From: Owenia fusiformis | Taxonomy: Eukaryota > Annelida > Polychaeta > Sabellida > Oweniidae | Assembly (NCBI GenBank): GCA_903813345.2 | Contig: CAIIXF020000004.1 | Span: 12,608,196-12,672,195 of the forward strand | Length of the DNA: 64,000 nucleotides | Direction: 5' to 3' | In this document: one piece after another, positions 33,800-46,994 of the stretch | Layout of the letters: each line of letters begins with the position of its first letter | Position numbering within the stretch: position 1 is the first letter of the stretch | Position numbers and translations under genes: made by a program | The notes under the pieces: model-generated | What the model saw: the letters and a program-made list of their open reading frames with translations, nothing else | Databases searched by the model: none | What the model was told of the DNA's origin: nothing

Positions 33800-34945
33800 A
33801 GAGTGAACAAGAGACAAAAGTCAAAATCTGAATAACATGAAATCGTAATATCAAACAAAAAATACATCTTGATTTAAAAAAGCCCCCATTTTGAGCTGTG
33901 GAGTCAAACGAAAAACATTTTTTGGAAGAGACAAAAGATCTGGAGTATCATATATCAATAATACAGTAGTTTTTCCTTTCCAATGGTTTAACTTTGCTAC
34001 TTTATAAATATTTTTTCTTCAAAAAAGCTCAACCTACTAGCCTAAAGCTTCCAGGGTTAACTCGGGTACAAAAAATAAACACTGGGAAAAACAATAAAAA
34101 ATCTTGAGTACTGTAAAAGACCAAAATTTTGCTGACAAAAAATTTCACCATTTTGTCAATCTGAAATATTTCATGGGCATTAAATTGAAGAAATATCCAA
34201 ATGAATTCAATGTTAAATCAAATTTTCACTGTGCCTTTAATTTAATTCCCTTGCCTTTTCTACAGTTCTTCCTAATCTTCCAGGCCTTAGGGGGTAAACC
34301 TTAGTACATTCAGGTACAAAAATATGTTTTGTTAACTGGTTAAGGAGACACAAAAAATCTGTTGTATTATGGTAGGTTGTGAAAAATATTTTGTTTTTTA
34401 AGAGTAAAAGCAGATCTGCTTCCTGCCTCCAGGTGAAGATTGTCTGGTTTAGTGCAAAGATCTACAGGTAGTTTAAGAGGAGGAAAATCCCAGAGTTCAA
34501 AGATGACCTCAATTTTAATGGAAATTTACATAGAGATGTCCCTCATCCCTGATTGGTCAAATAACTTAAAAACCAAAGAAAGCAAATGCTAAATGTTAAA
34601 TGCTTCGAATGATGTCTATTTCTGGCGTATTCGTATTTACCAATATTATAGCTAAGATTGAAAGATGTAAGAAATATGCTTACAACAATTAAACATCGAT
34701 TAAAGCATTACAAACATCGAAGAATGGTTTTCAGAAACTAGATACTGGAAATTCTGACAAACAAAGGTGGTAAGCAAGAGAGGTAATTTTGAGGTAATTT
34801 TTGAGCTCTGGGTTTTTCCCTCCTCTTTGAAGTTCCCATATTGATTCACATGGTTCCAGTAGCTCCCTACTGTGTTATAACACCTTAGAAGTCGAAGATG
34901 GGTAGATGGGTAGGTCCATACTTTTAAAAAAAAAGTAATTTCAAT
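33800..34945. other. No recognisable gene
   Basis: AT-rich intron-like DNA; no TE termini or exon-like frame recognised. Confidence 0.4.
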
Positions 34946-34950
34946 ACGAA

Positions 34951-35093
34951 GGCCCATAGCCAGCATTTGCCGCCCAAGTGAGGAGAAGTTTATACAGAAT
35001 TCCAGGGAGGTTCAAATTTAATGATTTTTGGCCCAAAATCACTTCTATAGCATTTGATTTTTGAAGATTTTTGGTTATCTAGCTACAGGCTTG
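34951..35093 (-). mobile_element. CAGGCCCGTAGCC-family MITE, short degraded copy
   Basis: ggcccatagccagcatttgcc at the left and agctacaggcttg at the right; the interior is shortened, but 'gatttttggcccaaaatcactt' is retained. Confidence 0.65.
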
Positions 35094-35099
35094 ACTCCC

Positions 35100-36300
35100 C
35101 TTTAAAAGACCTTCTACCAAGGTGTAAAATCTAAAAATCTCAAAAAATGATTCAGCATAATTATCACCTAACCTAATTAAAGTAACAACTTACACTACAT
35201 TCATAAACTGATAAACAAGGCAGTAATTGTATACAGATAAGTACTGCAAATAAACAAGTAAGGTAATTAAAATATTGACCTACCAGCACCTAGAGATTGT
35301 ATTCTCATGTTCTCCTGTTAATAGATTGTTTTTCTATATGTAAAATGTACAGTGTAGCTTGTAAGATTTTTGTATTCCTTATACACTGTATGTTTATAGA
35401 ATAGACATGTATTAAATCATCTACATGTACTTGTTATGTTGTTATATGCTCTACGGCCCTCACTCTTACGTTTTGCGTTATCAATTGCTTTTCACAATTA
35501 TGATAATAATAGGATGTAATGAATATGTTCCGTGTTGTAATAGTGCACAGACTACATGTATTATGTGCTCCGCTGATGTATCCTTTATGTTTTCATAATT
35601 AGTACATGTAACGTACATGTACTTAAATCATGTAAATGTACTACAATATTTACATGTTCTTTAAATGTACTTTACTTATATGTACACATGACCTAGAAAT
35701 GTACTCCTAATCATGTATGCGCTCCTTTCCTTAATTCACACACGATGGTAATATTTTTCAGAAATATCCAAATCTGATATATGTATGTGTCTCACAGTAT
35801 TTCATGTGTCAACAGATCTAATTCATGTGTCAATATCTCCTTATTTTGCATTTATCGTGAAAAGGGAGTAGCCCGGAAATATCAGCAGTTGTTGACAGTT
35901 CACTTTTTCACTTAATGCCCTTTTCTATTCATTCAAATATTCCACGTACATTCCACATTGAGATTTTTCCAATAGCATAAAGCCACGTTGACTTAAACTA
36001 TTTATTCCAGTCTACCACATGTGTGTTGATCCTAACAATAATCCTTCTTCATAGATCGATTGATCGATGAAGTTTGAATCCTACTTTGTGATTATTTGAT
36101 CCGGGATCCAGATCAAGAATGTAATTTATCCTGATTTGTTTAGAAGTGTACTAGATTGTTCACCCAGTTTGGAAGTTCCCATAAAAACCACATACCTTTG
36201 GGTAGTCTACTAAATACATGTCTGCATTTTCATCAGGTGAAAACATACAAGAGACAATGTAGTAGACCAACACACCATTCGTAAAGACTCAATATGCTTT
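35100..36300. other. No gene; many tacatgta-like words
   Basis: The segment 35390-35720 is dense in acatgtac/tacatgta palindromes. No coding or TE signal is supported. Confidence 0.4.
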
Positions 36301-36306
36301 TTAATT

Positions 36307-36452
36307 TCGCTCAATTTCTCTTTAAAATTTGAATGAAGTATCCTGATTTTCATATATTTCTATAAAATTTAGAGTATTATCTACATGTCTGATTAATATA
36401 TTCCTTGCTAATTCCACTCTTTTCCATCCTATTTTGCATTTCAAAACATGAC
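36307..36452 (+). repeat. Dispersed ~160-bp repeat, copy
   Basis: 'ctctttaaaatttgaatgaagtatcctgattttcatatatttctataaaatttagagtat...ctattttgcatttcaaaacatgac'. A shorter related fragment follows at 36780-36870. Confidence 0.65.
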
Positions 36453-37097
36453 TATCATTAATTTTTTTCCAAGGTAAAGAACTTCTACAGCTGATTTCAA
36501 ATTTTATTGAAAAAATGCATATAAGTTTTTAGGAATTCCCAAGCATATTAGTTGCTATGTTCTGCCATTGATTAATGTGCCACAAAAAGAAAAAAGAATG
36601 TACCTCACTTGAAACAGAAACATTTTAACTTATATTTTAAGTGGCAATATCATAGGACTGTAGTTCACAGGAAGGTTGGCTGATAGGTAAACCAAACTTT
36701 GACTTATCACTAGAATTTCACCCATATTTCACAAAATTTCTCTCAAACCTTCTACAAACCAATAAATACAATAATTTCTAAAGTATTTGGACGATGACAT
36801 AAATATGTACTTGATTTATTCCTTATGAAGTCTACTCTTTTCTCCTCACTTCAAAATTTAAAACACAAACTCTGTGAATTTTCTTAACAGGTAAGTTTGG
36901 AGCACTTTAGGGTCACACTACTACAGTCATGCATTCTGGATATTAAAACCCTCATTAAAAACAAATAGTGATAAAAAAGAAAGAAAGATGCAGGTTTTAA
37001 ATGAAACAATAATAAAATAAATGTACCGTTCCACTACCCTACTCCCAATAACCTTCCCATGCCCCACAAAGTGAATATATGACATTAAAAGTATGTG

Positions 37098-37114
37098 TTG
37101 GGGGGGGGGGGGGG
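37098..37114 (+). repeat. Poly-G tract
   Basis: Sixteen or so uninterrupted G after 'tgtgtt'. Such tracts recur in the window, often at MITE ends; this one has no recognisable MITE around it. Confidence 0.8.
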
Positions 37115-37210
37115 TAAATATACCTCATGACCTCTCTATAACCCTATGTAGTAATGAGCTCATTATAAGATAACACAGAATAAAACAAATAACACATGGA
37201 TGCCTTTGTA

Positions 37211-37474
37211 GAATTCCCATGTTAAAAATAACACATTTATGAATTCCCATGTTAAAAATATCACATTTATGAATTCTCATGTTAAAAATGTCACATTTAT
37301 GAATTCCCATGTTAAAAATATCACATTTATGAATTTCCATGTTAAAAATGTCACATTTATGAATTCCCATGTTAAAAATGTCACGTTAATAAATTCCCAT
37401 ATAAAAATGACACATTTATAAATTCCCATATAAAAATGTCACATTTATAAATTCCCATGTTAAAAATATCACAG
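37211..37474. repeat. 30-bp tandem repeat, ~9 copies
   Basis: The unit 'gaattcccatgttaaaaatatcacatttat' alternates 'aata' and 'aatg' variants and decays to the right. 30 is a multiple of 3, so chance open frames occur on both strands. Confidence 0.92.
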
Positions 37475-38114
37475 TATTTATTCCTTAAATACAGCATGGT
37501 TAAATGGTGCTCTCTGATTGGTTGAGATTCTACCTTTAAAATAATCAATCCTAAGTCAGAGGATAATACAGCTAAATGATGGGTATAAAGGGTAGCTTAT
37601 AATAAAAATGAATGAAGCAACAAGGATGCTGAAAGATGACATATCTATGAATAAATATGCCATGTTTATTTTCAATTTTTGTACTAATAAGCCCCCCTGG
37701 CCAATTAAACATCCTAGTCTTTTGGACATTATGATAGCCTATGTTGTTGTTTTCTTATGAAATATTGCAATACATGTAAGGGGCCATGGTATAGACTAGA
37801 TAAAGCTAAATGTTGTAATATTCGTTGTTTTTAAAAGGTGAACTGAACCTTCAGGGAGAAGACTCTTGGTCTCCATGGAGACTTAAAGGTGTCAACAAAT
37901 CATTAATAATCCGGAAAAATGAATCCTTATAGAATCTTTTTAAACTCAGGTGACCTAATTTGGAAAGTAACAAGGGGTTATGATTTTTGAATCAAGTTAA
38001 ACCTATTTTTTCAAAAAATGGCCTATTTTTGAAAATGAAGCTTGAAAAGACTCAACACCAAATTGAAATACAACCTAAAAAAAACCAGTCCCCTCCTAAT
38101 ACTAATCTTCATCT

Positions 38115-38304
38115 CAGGCCCATAGACTCAACCCCCCCCCCCCCAACCACAGCCAAAAATTCTTTGGAACTCATGCAGAATTTCACCATTATTCATCCAT
38201 TGAGCACTTTTCATGTGATTTTGGACCAAAAGTGTCAAATGTGAGTCTCCTAGGATTTCCTAAAAAAAGGAAACCCCCTTCGGCAAAAGTTGGCTACAGG
38301 CCTG
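38115..38304 (+). mobile_element. CAGGCCCGTAGCC-family MITE, degraded
   Basis: CAGGCCCATAGACTC at the left and ggctacaggcctg at the right, with 'aaaaattctttggaactcatgcag' inside. The flanks catct / tatcc match at only 3 of 5 positions. Confidence 0.7.
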
Positions 38305-38436
38305 TATCCCTTTAATCTTTCATACCTATAATCTATGCAATAAAATAAATGCAGTATAAGAACCTTGGGAGATGGGGGATGGGAAATTAGCAGAGGAACT
38401 TAAAAAAAATCTATTGCCATTTGAGGTCTTGTCAGC

Positions 38437-38513
38437 TACCCTGGGGAAACACAGCCTAGTAAATGAAGTAAAAGTTCTCTTACAAAATTGAAATCCAACT
38501 ACAGAAAAGGGTA
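38437..38513 (+). mobile_element. 77-bp miniature TACCCT...AGGGTA element
   Basis: TACCCTGGGG ... GAAAAGGGTA with flanks cttgtcagc / cttgttagg (7 of 9 identical) at 38428-38436 and 38514-38522. It retains 'agtaaaagttctcttaca' resembling the right arm of the 370-bp family. Reads as an extreme internal deletion that still transposed. Confidence 0.6.
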
Positions 38514-38656
38514 CTTGTTAGGCTATACCTAAACATTATTTTTTAAGATTCCTGTTTTAGGACAACTCTACTGAGAGGAAGTCATAAATCATAAACTAAT
38601 TACCAATTGTAATAATTTATAAATTAGCTAAATCTATGGAATGAAGATAAATGGCG

Positions 38657-38712
38657 TACCCTGCATGCAGGGTCTAGTTATAAACCACCCTCTGCTTAGT
38701 ATAGACTTACCT
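38657..38712 (+). mobile_element. TACCCT family, left-end fragment
   Basis: 'taccctgcatgcagggtctagtta...accctctgcttagtatagac' matches the first ~55 bp of the family at 11612; the rest is absent. Confidence 0.65.
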
Positions 38713-38739
38713 GAATATAAAGTTTAACATGGTCAGTTT

Positions 38740-38875
38740 TAAAAGGGAAATTCAGCATGGAAGAGAGGAATCAGCAAGGAATAGAGTAAACAGGCATGTA
38801 GTTCATATTCTAAATTATAAAGAAATGCAAGAAAATCAGACACTTCATTCAAATTTTAAAGAGAATTTTAAGAAT
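38740..38875 (-). repeat. Dispersed ~160-bp repeat, reverse copy
   Basis: 'agcaaggaatagagtaaacaggcatgtagtt...aaatgcaagaaaatcagacacttcattcaaattttaaagag' is the reverse of the family at 23334. Confidence 0.65.
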
Positions 38876-39489
38876 CAAGAACAGTATAATTCTGAACTGT
38901 TATCATCAAACAAGGTCACTCTGCCTTTGCCTGCCCCTAAATCTCTTCATGATAAAACCTAATTTCGTGATTTTACTTTTAAAAATACAAAGAAACAGTA
39001 ATATTTTCTTGCATTTCTATATAACCTAGAGTGTTAACTACACACCAGCTTACTTAATTTCTTACTAATTTCACTCCTTCATACTCGAATATTAATTCTA
39101 AAACAAACATTGTGGCACGTTGCTATGACATTTTTTGCATGGGACAGTACATGATGATTTATATGGTCTTTGACTCCTAAAAACTTACCCATAGAAAATA
39201 CAAAGCATTGACACATGCCACTATTAACATTTAAAAACAAAAACATGAACAATTCAGGGGCGTAACCAGCAAATGTCAAGGGAGGGGGTGCGGATTTTTG
39301 GGTCTGCATCGCTGCAAGTGAAGCGAGACCCAAATATTTATTAAAATTTAAATTCTGTCCAGAGTGTCATTATCCCTTGGCAGGCCATTATGCAATTGAT
39401 TTGGGATTACGGGAGTTTGGACATCATTCTATTATTTTATTCCATGATTTCTCATCACTATAATTTAAAACTAGAGATACAGCGTCTCA

Positions 39490-39820
39490 AAGTCTTTCAT
39501 CAAACATAGCACAGCTCTATTTTAACTGATTTCATTATGAGAAACCGAGCAATATGATCGTCATGCCAATAATAATATGTGTGATATTCCTAAGTGACAG
39601 ACAGACGGATAGCGAAGGTGTTTCTGCAGAAAATAAACAGCAAAATAAAAATAGTTTTTCAATAAACAAAGCCCAGCTCTTTTGTCAAGCCAATTTCATT
39701 TTTAGACACCGAACAATATGATCGTCATACTAATGATAATACGGCGATATTCCTAAGTGACAGACAATAACAAAGGTGTTTCTGCAGAAAATAAAAATAG
39801 ATAATCAAAGAGCAAGCACC
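39490..39820 (+). repeat. 164-bp tandem duplication, 2 copies
   Basis: 'cagctct...tttcattatgagaaaccgagcaatatgatcgtcat...tattcctaagtgacagaca...aaggtgtttctgcagaaaataaa' occurs twice with a 164-bp offset (gatcgtcat at 39556 and 39720). Divergence is about 15-20% by eye. Confidence 0.7.
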
Positions 39821-39939
39821 TTTATGTAAGTATGTGGGCAGAGGGAATTTTCCCATGTCACACTGTACGATTATCTTCAAACCAGTCTTCCCTCAGAACA
39901 AAATATTTCAATGATCATGGTTTAAAATGCCAAAGAGAG

Positions 39940-40055
39940 TGAAATAGAGAGAAATCAGCAAGGAATAAGGCAAAGAGACATGTAGTTCAAACTCAAAATT
40001 GTCTAAAAATGCAACAAAATCAAACACTTCATTCAAATTTTAGAGAAAAATGGAG
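39940..40055 (-). repeat. Dispersed ~160-bp repeat, reverse copy
   Basis: 'agagtgaaatagagagaaatcagcaaggaataaggcaa...acttcattcaaattttagagaaaaa'; same family as 38740. Confidence 0.6.
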
Positions 40056-40099
40056 AAATTGAGAGTCAATACCACGGCCATTACCATGAAATGAAAATA

Positions 40100-41740
40100 A
40101 AGCAGACGGATGTTGACCCCGCATGTGATACTTAAAAATTAGGTCACTTTGACCTAGGAACTGAAACTGATATCTGGAAGATCATGCTAATTTCACTAAA
40201 TTTCTTGTTACTTTAAATTCCTTTTATATGTACCATACCAGTCTGGTCACAGACTGCTCTTTCAATTCCTTAGAACAAAGGGGTATAACAATGCCAACTA
40301 GCACAGACTGACATGGTTAAAAAAGCAGCAGTATACACTATAGATAACCATCAAGCCAAAAAATATTACTCTTTTAAGCTCTTGATCATCATAAATACCT
40401 TCGACAGTCATTGGGAAATAGATAATGAAGGAGGGATGGGGGGGGGGGGGGGTAGCTGGATGGAAGGTGCAGCTTTAAAAAATTTCAGGGAGGGGGGTCA
40501 AATTTGATAATTTAGGCCAAAATCACTTAAAAAACAGGATTTTGAAAGAACCAACACTTGAGGCAAGGGTAAATTTTTTAAAAACTTGATAAGTTATTTT
40601 GAAAGGGCAGCTGATTTTATATATTGGCATCTCTGGTATTTTTTACGAGGGCAGTTTATCAGCTGATCAAGTCGTGGTAAAAATAAATCAATATTGTGTA
40701 CTAATAACTATCTCTTTGCTTTAATAGTACTATGTGGGCAGTTATTAGGAGACAATTTCTAGTATATCAATCTCTCAAAGTATATCATGTGTTGAAAACC
40801 TGGGTACCCATTTTCCTTCCTCCACACTTTTCCGTTCAACATATCATTGATCTCCCAAGTATTAAAGCAAGTAGGCGCAGCACCCACCTGAGATTTTAAG
40901 AATAGGCTTTCACCCACCTGAAAATATATTTCCACCTACTTGAAAATGAGAAAATCTTGAAAAATGGGCATATTTTGACCTATATCGGTCTGAATTGTGA
41001 ATACGAGAATTTTGCACCCATTTGAGATAAAATCCAATGTATACATTATATGGTTCTTCCCTCACTACCCTTCATAACAGATTTTTGCTTTATTTTGAAT
41101 TGAAGATTTGTAATTTGTGACTACTCCATACTGTGGGAAAATTAGATCACCAAATTTGCTACCTCTATATATATTATACATTAATTTTACCTCAAAACAA
41201 TTGAGCTTATTAAGATCTTCAAGTTTCTTGAATTTTATTTGTTAAATTGAGTAATGGAACAAGTCTTTTGAAATTAGTTGCTTGTAATAAAACACAATAA
41301 TACAATCAGAGTATACAGTATATATAAGGTAAAAAATCTTTGCTCATATTGGATCACCCTGTAGAAAATAAAATCAGGTGGGTGGTACTATTAATTTGGT
41401 TTTCTGTAGAAAAAAAGAATGAAGTAGGTGGTACTAATCAAATTGAGTGATATAATGCCTAGACAAAAACAATATCCTCGGGAATTGCCAATATATTGAT
41501 TCACACTAAAAATGGAAGGAAATTATATTAAGGGGCAGGGGGTAGAGAGTCACTTTTGCTTTCTCAGCAGAGATCAATTCTAACAAAACATGCTTGTAAT
41601 ATTTGTAACAAGTGATCAGCCTGAATTTATCGCAAGAAGGTGTTACACCTACTCAAAAACTTGAAATTGTACTTTTCTGAAAAAATATTTGTAATTTTCT
41701 TGAAAATGAGTAAAATGAAAATTGGCATGTACACAGCCAA
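40100..41740. other. No gene; one dispersed repeat
   Basis: Contains a poly-G run at about 40439-40452. A ~170-bp block at 40866-41045 ('cacccacctgagattttaagaata...gaattttgcacccatttgag') is shared with 43897-44040. No coding sequence seen. Confidence 0.45.
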
Positions 41741-42734
41741 TATAATTTGACGCCGATTCGGCATTGAAAAATTCGGCACCAAAATTTGGCACCAGACTAG
41801 TCAGTCCATTTGGTGCCGATACGGCACCGAAATTTGGCACCAAAACGGCGTTGAAAATCAGATTGCATTTTGGGGGTGTATTGAACCAACCTTGGTCAGG
41901 ATTGAGGACCTCAACCCATCATTTTTTATTTATCATTTTCTACAATGCTTTCACTGTCATAGGTGTTGAATTTCCCAGGATTATGAGCTAGTTTATATTA
42001 ATGTTGCTTCGTTTCTCTAAATGTTATTATGTTTAAGTAATTATTAAAAAACAAAGCATTAACACGCAAAATATCACCACCTGCCATTTGTTACAAATGC
42101 CGACCGCCGAACACCAACTGCTGAACCCCATCTACAAAAAGGTGTCACCACTTGTAAATAACATTATGAAAGAAATTTAATGACATCATTTCCCAGTGGG
42201 TGTATGATCTCCCATTATATGGGATCTACAACCTTTACTATCTACACGCAATAGATAAAGAAGGACTCTGATAAATCAGAATGGGAATCGATGAATTACG
42301 GATCTGCAGAGAGGTACCTGTATACTATATACTATATAGTCTGTATTATACAGGAATGCATAAAAAACTGCAGAGAAGTTCCTATATACTATATAGTACA
42401 CAGGAATGGGATATATGAGCTTGTCTATATGCCACGATATTGTCCAAATAAAACATAAAATAAAACAAAGGAGCCTCTTGGACCAGTGTTGCTCGAAATG
42501 AGAGAGTTACTTGTACTTAAGTATTTTGGAAGTCTCGCATCAAGTCCCTAATTCCTTCCCTGTTATCTATTTCCTACAAGCCATTGTTTAAGAGAATTGG
42601 AGGGGGATCTGATACAAGACTTTGAAGAGGCCCAAAAAATTTCCCATGACCTTACCATGTGCATATATATATGTTATCCTAACAGGCCCACATTAGCCAT
42701 ATTTCTCATAGAATTATGATCGATGGTTGTATAT

Positions 42735-42865
42735 TTGAAATGCAAAATAAAGTGAAAAAGAGTGAAATGAGCAAGGAATAGACTATATAGACTTGTAGTC
42801 AACACTCTAAATTGTATGGAAATGCAAGAAAATCAGACACCTCATTCAAATTTTAGATAGAGATA
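42735..42865 (-). repeat. Dispersed ~160-bp repeat, reverse copy
   Basis: 'atgcaaaataaagtgaaaaagagtgaaatgagcaaggaatag...aaatgcaagaaaatcagacacctcattcaaattttagatagag'. Confidence 0.65.
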
Positions 42866-43064
42866 ACAAAAAAGAAAAGAAAAAAGCACAACGTGTCTGA
42901 GATATTTCAAATGAGGGAACAATATCATTCATAAAAAGGCTCATTTATCCTGGTAGGGTTCACAGACCTGTAGATTTTAATGATTAATATAGAAATATTA
43001 GCAACAGATGCCAAACAAAGTGATCTACCTTTAATGAAAACTGTCGTCTGCTCATGCCTATTTC

Positions 43065-43200
43065 ACTCGATTTCTCTCTAAAATTTGAATGAAGTGTCTA
43101 ATTTTTTTGCATTTCTGTAGAATTTAGAGTATCAACTACATGCCTGTTAACTTTATTCCTTGCTAATTCCTCTCTTTTTCAACCTATTTTCAATTTTAAA
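43065..43200 (+). repeat. Dispersed ~160-bp repeat, forward copy
   Basis: 'tttcactcgatttctctctaaaatttgaatgaagtgtctaa...tgcatttctgtagaatttagagtat...ttattccttgctaattcctctctttttc'. With the reverse copy 200 bp to the left it forms an inverted pair. Confidence 0.65.
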
Positions 43201-44329
43201 ACCTGACCATCATGACACTTCCCCATCAGGCATACTTTGAAATCACTGTGTGTGGCATAAGTATAAGAAGGAGTAAAATAAACGTTTCCGTCTGGAAATC
43301 TTGCTTTGTAGTTATCAAACAATCAATATTACATTGGTTTTGCTGAAGCTTAGCTTCTATATAATGAAGCTGACTGGGTATATGTCACTTCACATTTAGA
43401 AATCTCAACGATGAAATCTCATATGAATAATAAAGTAAGTTAAAAATCTTTAAAAAATCTCTATTTCAGCTTCACATTTACATAGAATTTTCAACTAAGC
43501 ACCAACATCCCTCTGGACTCATATCACTCTCCCAAAATTTATCCTGAGTGCATTTAAGCTATAAATAGGTCAACTGGGTAAATTATAAAATCAGAGAAAA
43601 TGGCCATATATGGAAAATCATCCTTCTGTCAACATGAAGCTCTGATTGGCTAGATACAAATTCAGAGATTTCTCTTCAACTTGACAGGCACAGACGAAGC
43701 GTTCTTTTAAAAAGCTAAGTCAACGATTGTAAATGATACCCCAAATTTAAGCAATGGCAAGTATTATTATTTTATTGAGAACCACCCTGAAGTAGACTGA
43801 ACAATTATCTCCAAATTAAAGCATCTTTCCGTCTGAGTATATAATTTGCATGACATAGCACTCAAAAGAGGGTTTCATGTTTCGTGTTCATATTACTGCA
43901 AGCCACCTGAGATTTTAAAAATAGCCTTGCACCCATCTGAAAATCCATTTGCACCCACTTGAAAATGATGAAAATTGGCAAGTTTTGATCAATTTGCTCT
44001 GAATTGTGAAAATGAGAATTTTGCACCCACTTGACAAAAAATTCTGTGGAAAAACTGCTTGGGGAGTCAGAAACTGCATTCTACTTCATCCTTGCTCCAA
44101 AGGTATCATTTTACTTCTTTCCATGAATTGAAAGAGAATGTGAAGCCTTTTGATGAAGGGTACTTAACTTGAAAATACCTTGAACCAGACAGTACTAGTG
44201 TACTCTCTTTTAAGGATAAAAATCAAATTATTGAAGAGAGTAAATGAGATGCTATTCTATTAGACTAAAACCACAAAGGTAGGAAGTACCTTTGGAAATC
44301 CTGTTTTAAGTACATTTTGATAAAAAATT

Positions 44330-44622
44330 CACAGACACTTTTTTTATATATTTCAAGAAAATCCAAAATCAACAGTGAATGGCTATCATTAGAATCACAA
44401 AGGAAATACATGCTGGGAAGTAGGGTGCCAATTAACACGAGGGTCACACTTAATGCCTACTGTACAAATGGTCAAAATCAGACACTTTTTTATGTCTTTT
44501 AAAAAATGCAAAATCAACAGTGAATGGCTATCATTAGAATAGCAAAGGAAATACATGCTGGGGACTGGGGTGCCAATTAACATGAGGGTCATGCTTAATG
44601 CCTACTGTACAAATGGTCATTT
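44330..44622 (+). repeat. 145-bp tandem duplication, 2 copies
   Basis: 'aaaatcaacagtgaatggctatcattagaat...acatgctggg...ggtgccaattaaca.gagggtca...ttaatgcctactgtacaaatggtca' occurs twice with a 145-bp offset. The copies are ~93% identical by eye. Confidence 0.85.
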
Positions 44623-44629
44623 GCCGATA

Positions 44630-46355
44630 TGAAATTTTTAAAATTTGCCCAGACTTAAAGGTATCCGTAGAATAAAGGCTGACAAAATCAATACTGATAT
44701 TCATAGTCAATGTTCATATTCATGCAATCTGATATTCATGATACTTTTAACCAATTTCTATATCACCGTTCCAAATATTACAATATCTCAAAAAGATTCA
44801 TTGTGTATTATTAAAAGTTGAAATATACAAAAAATTTACATTTTTCAATCAAAAAGTCCTAGGCTGCTAGATGTTTCTATAGCAGTTAGCCAAAAATCTA
44901 TCATATTGTATCAATTATCATTTTGGGGATAAAAATGATAAAATCTCGGGGATTGATAGGTTACAAAAAGAGAGCATGACATTCAGGTATGTATAAAACT
45001 GAATACGTCTGGGACTAGCAAAAAGTGTGCATGTTAGTAGGTGTTCACATGTTGAGGTTTTTAATGTGGAAATCTATGGCAGATTAGAACAAGTGAGTGA
45101 TTGCAAAAGCTCACCATGTGAGCTAAAAATGAGATGAAAAAAATGTTCACTTTGAGATATATTCAGAATAGGGAGATGGTTGGATAAGCTGTTTAACTGA
45201 ATATATATTTGGGAGGGGGGGGAAGTTTAAGATCAGTCAGTCACAATGACCTTTAAGAATTCTCTAATAATTTTTCCCACCACAACACGCCTTTGAGGTA
45301 TATCTCTTATAAAGAACCGGATGTTCAGTATCACGATTCTGTTTCATATAGACAGATCCAAACCCTTTTCCTTTATGTCTTATGAAATAACAGATAGGGT
45401 CAACGTGACATTTTGCTAGGTACCCTGAATCTACAATACACATACATCCCTCTTACAACAACTTATGATTTCACATGTTGATCTAAATAATCTCAATTGA
45501 AACTTTCACATGATTTTAATGGAGACTGAACACTTGTAAATGAATGTTGAATGTTACATATTCCAAGTTGATGTAGGCTTAATCCAGGACTTATCTGTTA
45601 TCTAAAGAGTATATGTCAAATGTAGGTCTTTAAAAGGGTAACAATGATGCATTCCTTTGGGGGCGATGCCCAAGTAGACATCAAGCTAACATCCTCCGCA
45701 TTACATTCTTATATTCTAAAACCAGAGAAATCATTTTTTGTTATGTCATTTCGAAGTACTTGAGGTACTTAAAAATATTCTTGCCAGCTTATTCATTAGT
45801 TGTGATAATGCCTGTTATATGCCATTTGAAGACTCATTTTTTATTAAGGTGGAATTTAAGGAGGGGAGGAGTGTAAATAAGCTAACAAATCTGCTTTGAT
45901 TGAAAATCTGCTTTGGGCCCCTCCTGAAAAAAATCCAAATTAGGCCCACCATTTCAAAATGCTGCTTAATTTACATACAATGAGAAAATGGGGCCTTTTT
46001 GAAAATTTAGGGTCATTTCTAAAACATAGGCTTATTTTGTGAAATGCAAATAATCAATAGACAAAGAGACTATAGTGTTAGAGAATTGGCCATATCAGGT
46101 TGTTTGACTTGGCACTTGCATGAATACAAACAGTCAAATGTAACAACACACATGGTCTTGAAAATGTAGACTTTTATAACTACCGATTTGTTTATATTTA
46201 TCTTGTCAAGTGCCTGGGAATTTAAATATTAACTTATACTAGTCTATCAAAATCACTACACTCTCAAAACAATAGCTCCTTATATTCAATATCGAGTGTT
46301 TCTAATATCACATGTTGAAGTTCAATGTTAGATACAGTCTGAGGAGTATGAGTTT
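44630..46355. other. No recognisable gene
   Basis: AT-rich intron-like DNA; nothing supported. Confidence 0.4.
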
Positions 46356-46358
46356 GCT

Positions 46359-46559
46359 CAGGCGCATAGCCAGAATTTGCCAAGGATTTGTTCACTTTTT
46401 AAAAAAATCCAGGGGGGTTCACTTTTGACAATTTGACTCAAAAATGGCCAAAAACACTTGAAAAGTGCCAAGAATGGTGAGAAACTGCATGGTTTTGAAA
46501 GAATTTTTGCCGGGGGGGGGGGGGGGGGGGGGCTCGAATCCCCCCTGGCTACATGCCTG
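46359..46559 (-). mobile_element. CAGGCCCGTAGCC-family MITE with long poly-G
   Basis: CAGGCGCATAGCCAG ... CCTGGCTACATGCCTG. The subterminal G run is about 20 bases. Flanks ttgct / tgatt do not give a clean duplication. Confidence 0.75.
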
Positions 46560-46994
46560 TGATTCAATATAGTTTGTTCAAGAAATAAGACCTAAATTCA
46601 AGGTCAGTCAACAGTGTTCTTGTTGTGTTGAAGAAATAATTCAGCCCAAACAGAAATATGTTCAGAGAGTACCATTTAGCGAATGGACAATATGTGGAGA
46701 AATTGTTGGCAATATACTTATTTTTAATAGAAACCCAAATCTAGAATTTACAATGACGCACATTCTTTCTACATCTTGTATCAGTTTTTAAATGGTTATG
46801 TTTTATTTATTAATACAAACAATACACACGGTCTGACAATAGGCCCAGGGCCTTGGCAATAGTGGTTCACATAATAAAACATTCATTCTGCGTTTTATAT
46901 CATTAGTACAATGTTCAATTGCATTTTTAATGATTTATGAAACCTCCACCTAAATGATTTAGTAACTGCCATAAGTAGACACAAATCCTTCATA

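Noticed and set aside
37125-37421. Opposite-strand repetitive frames (HKCDIFNM / NSHVKN)
   Set aside because: Both come from the 30-bp tandem repeat; no gene.
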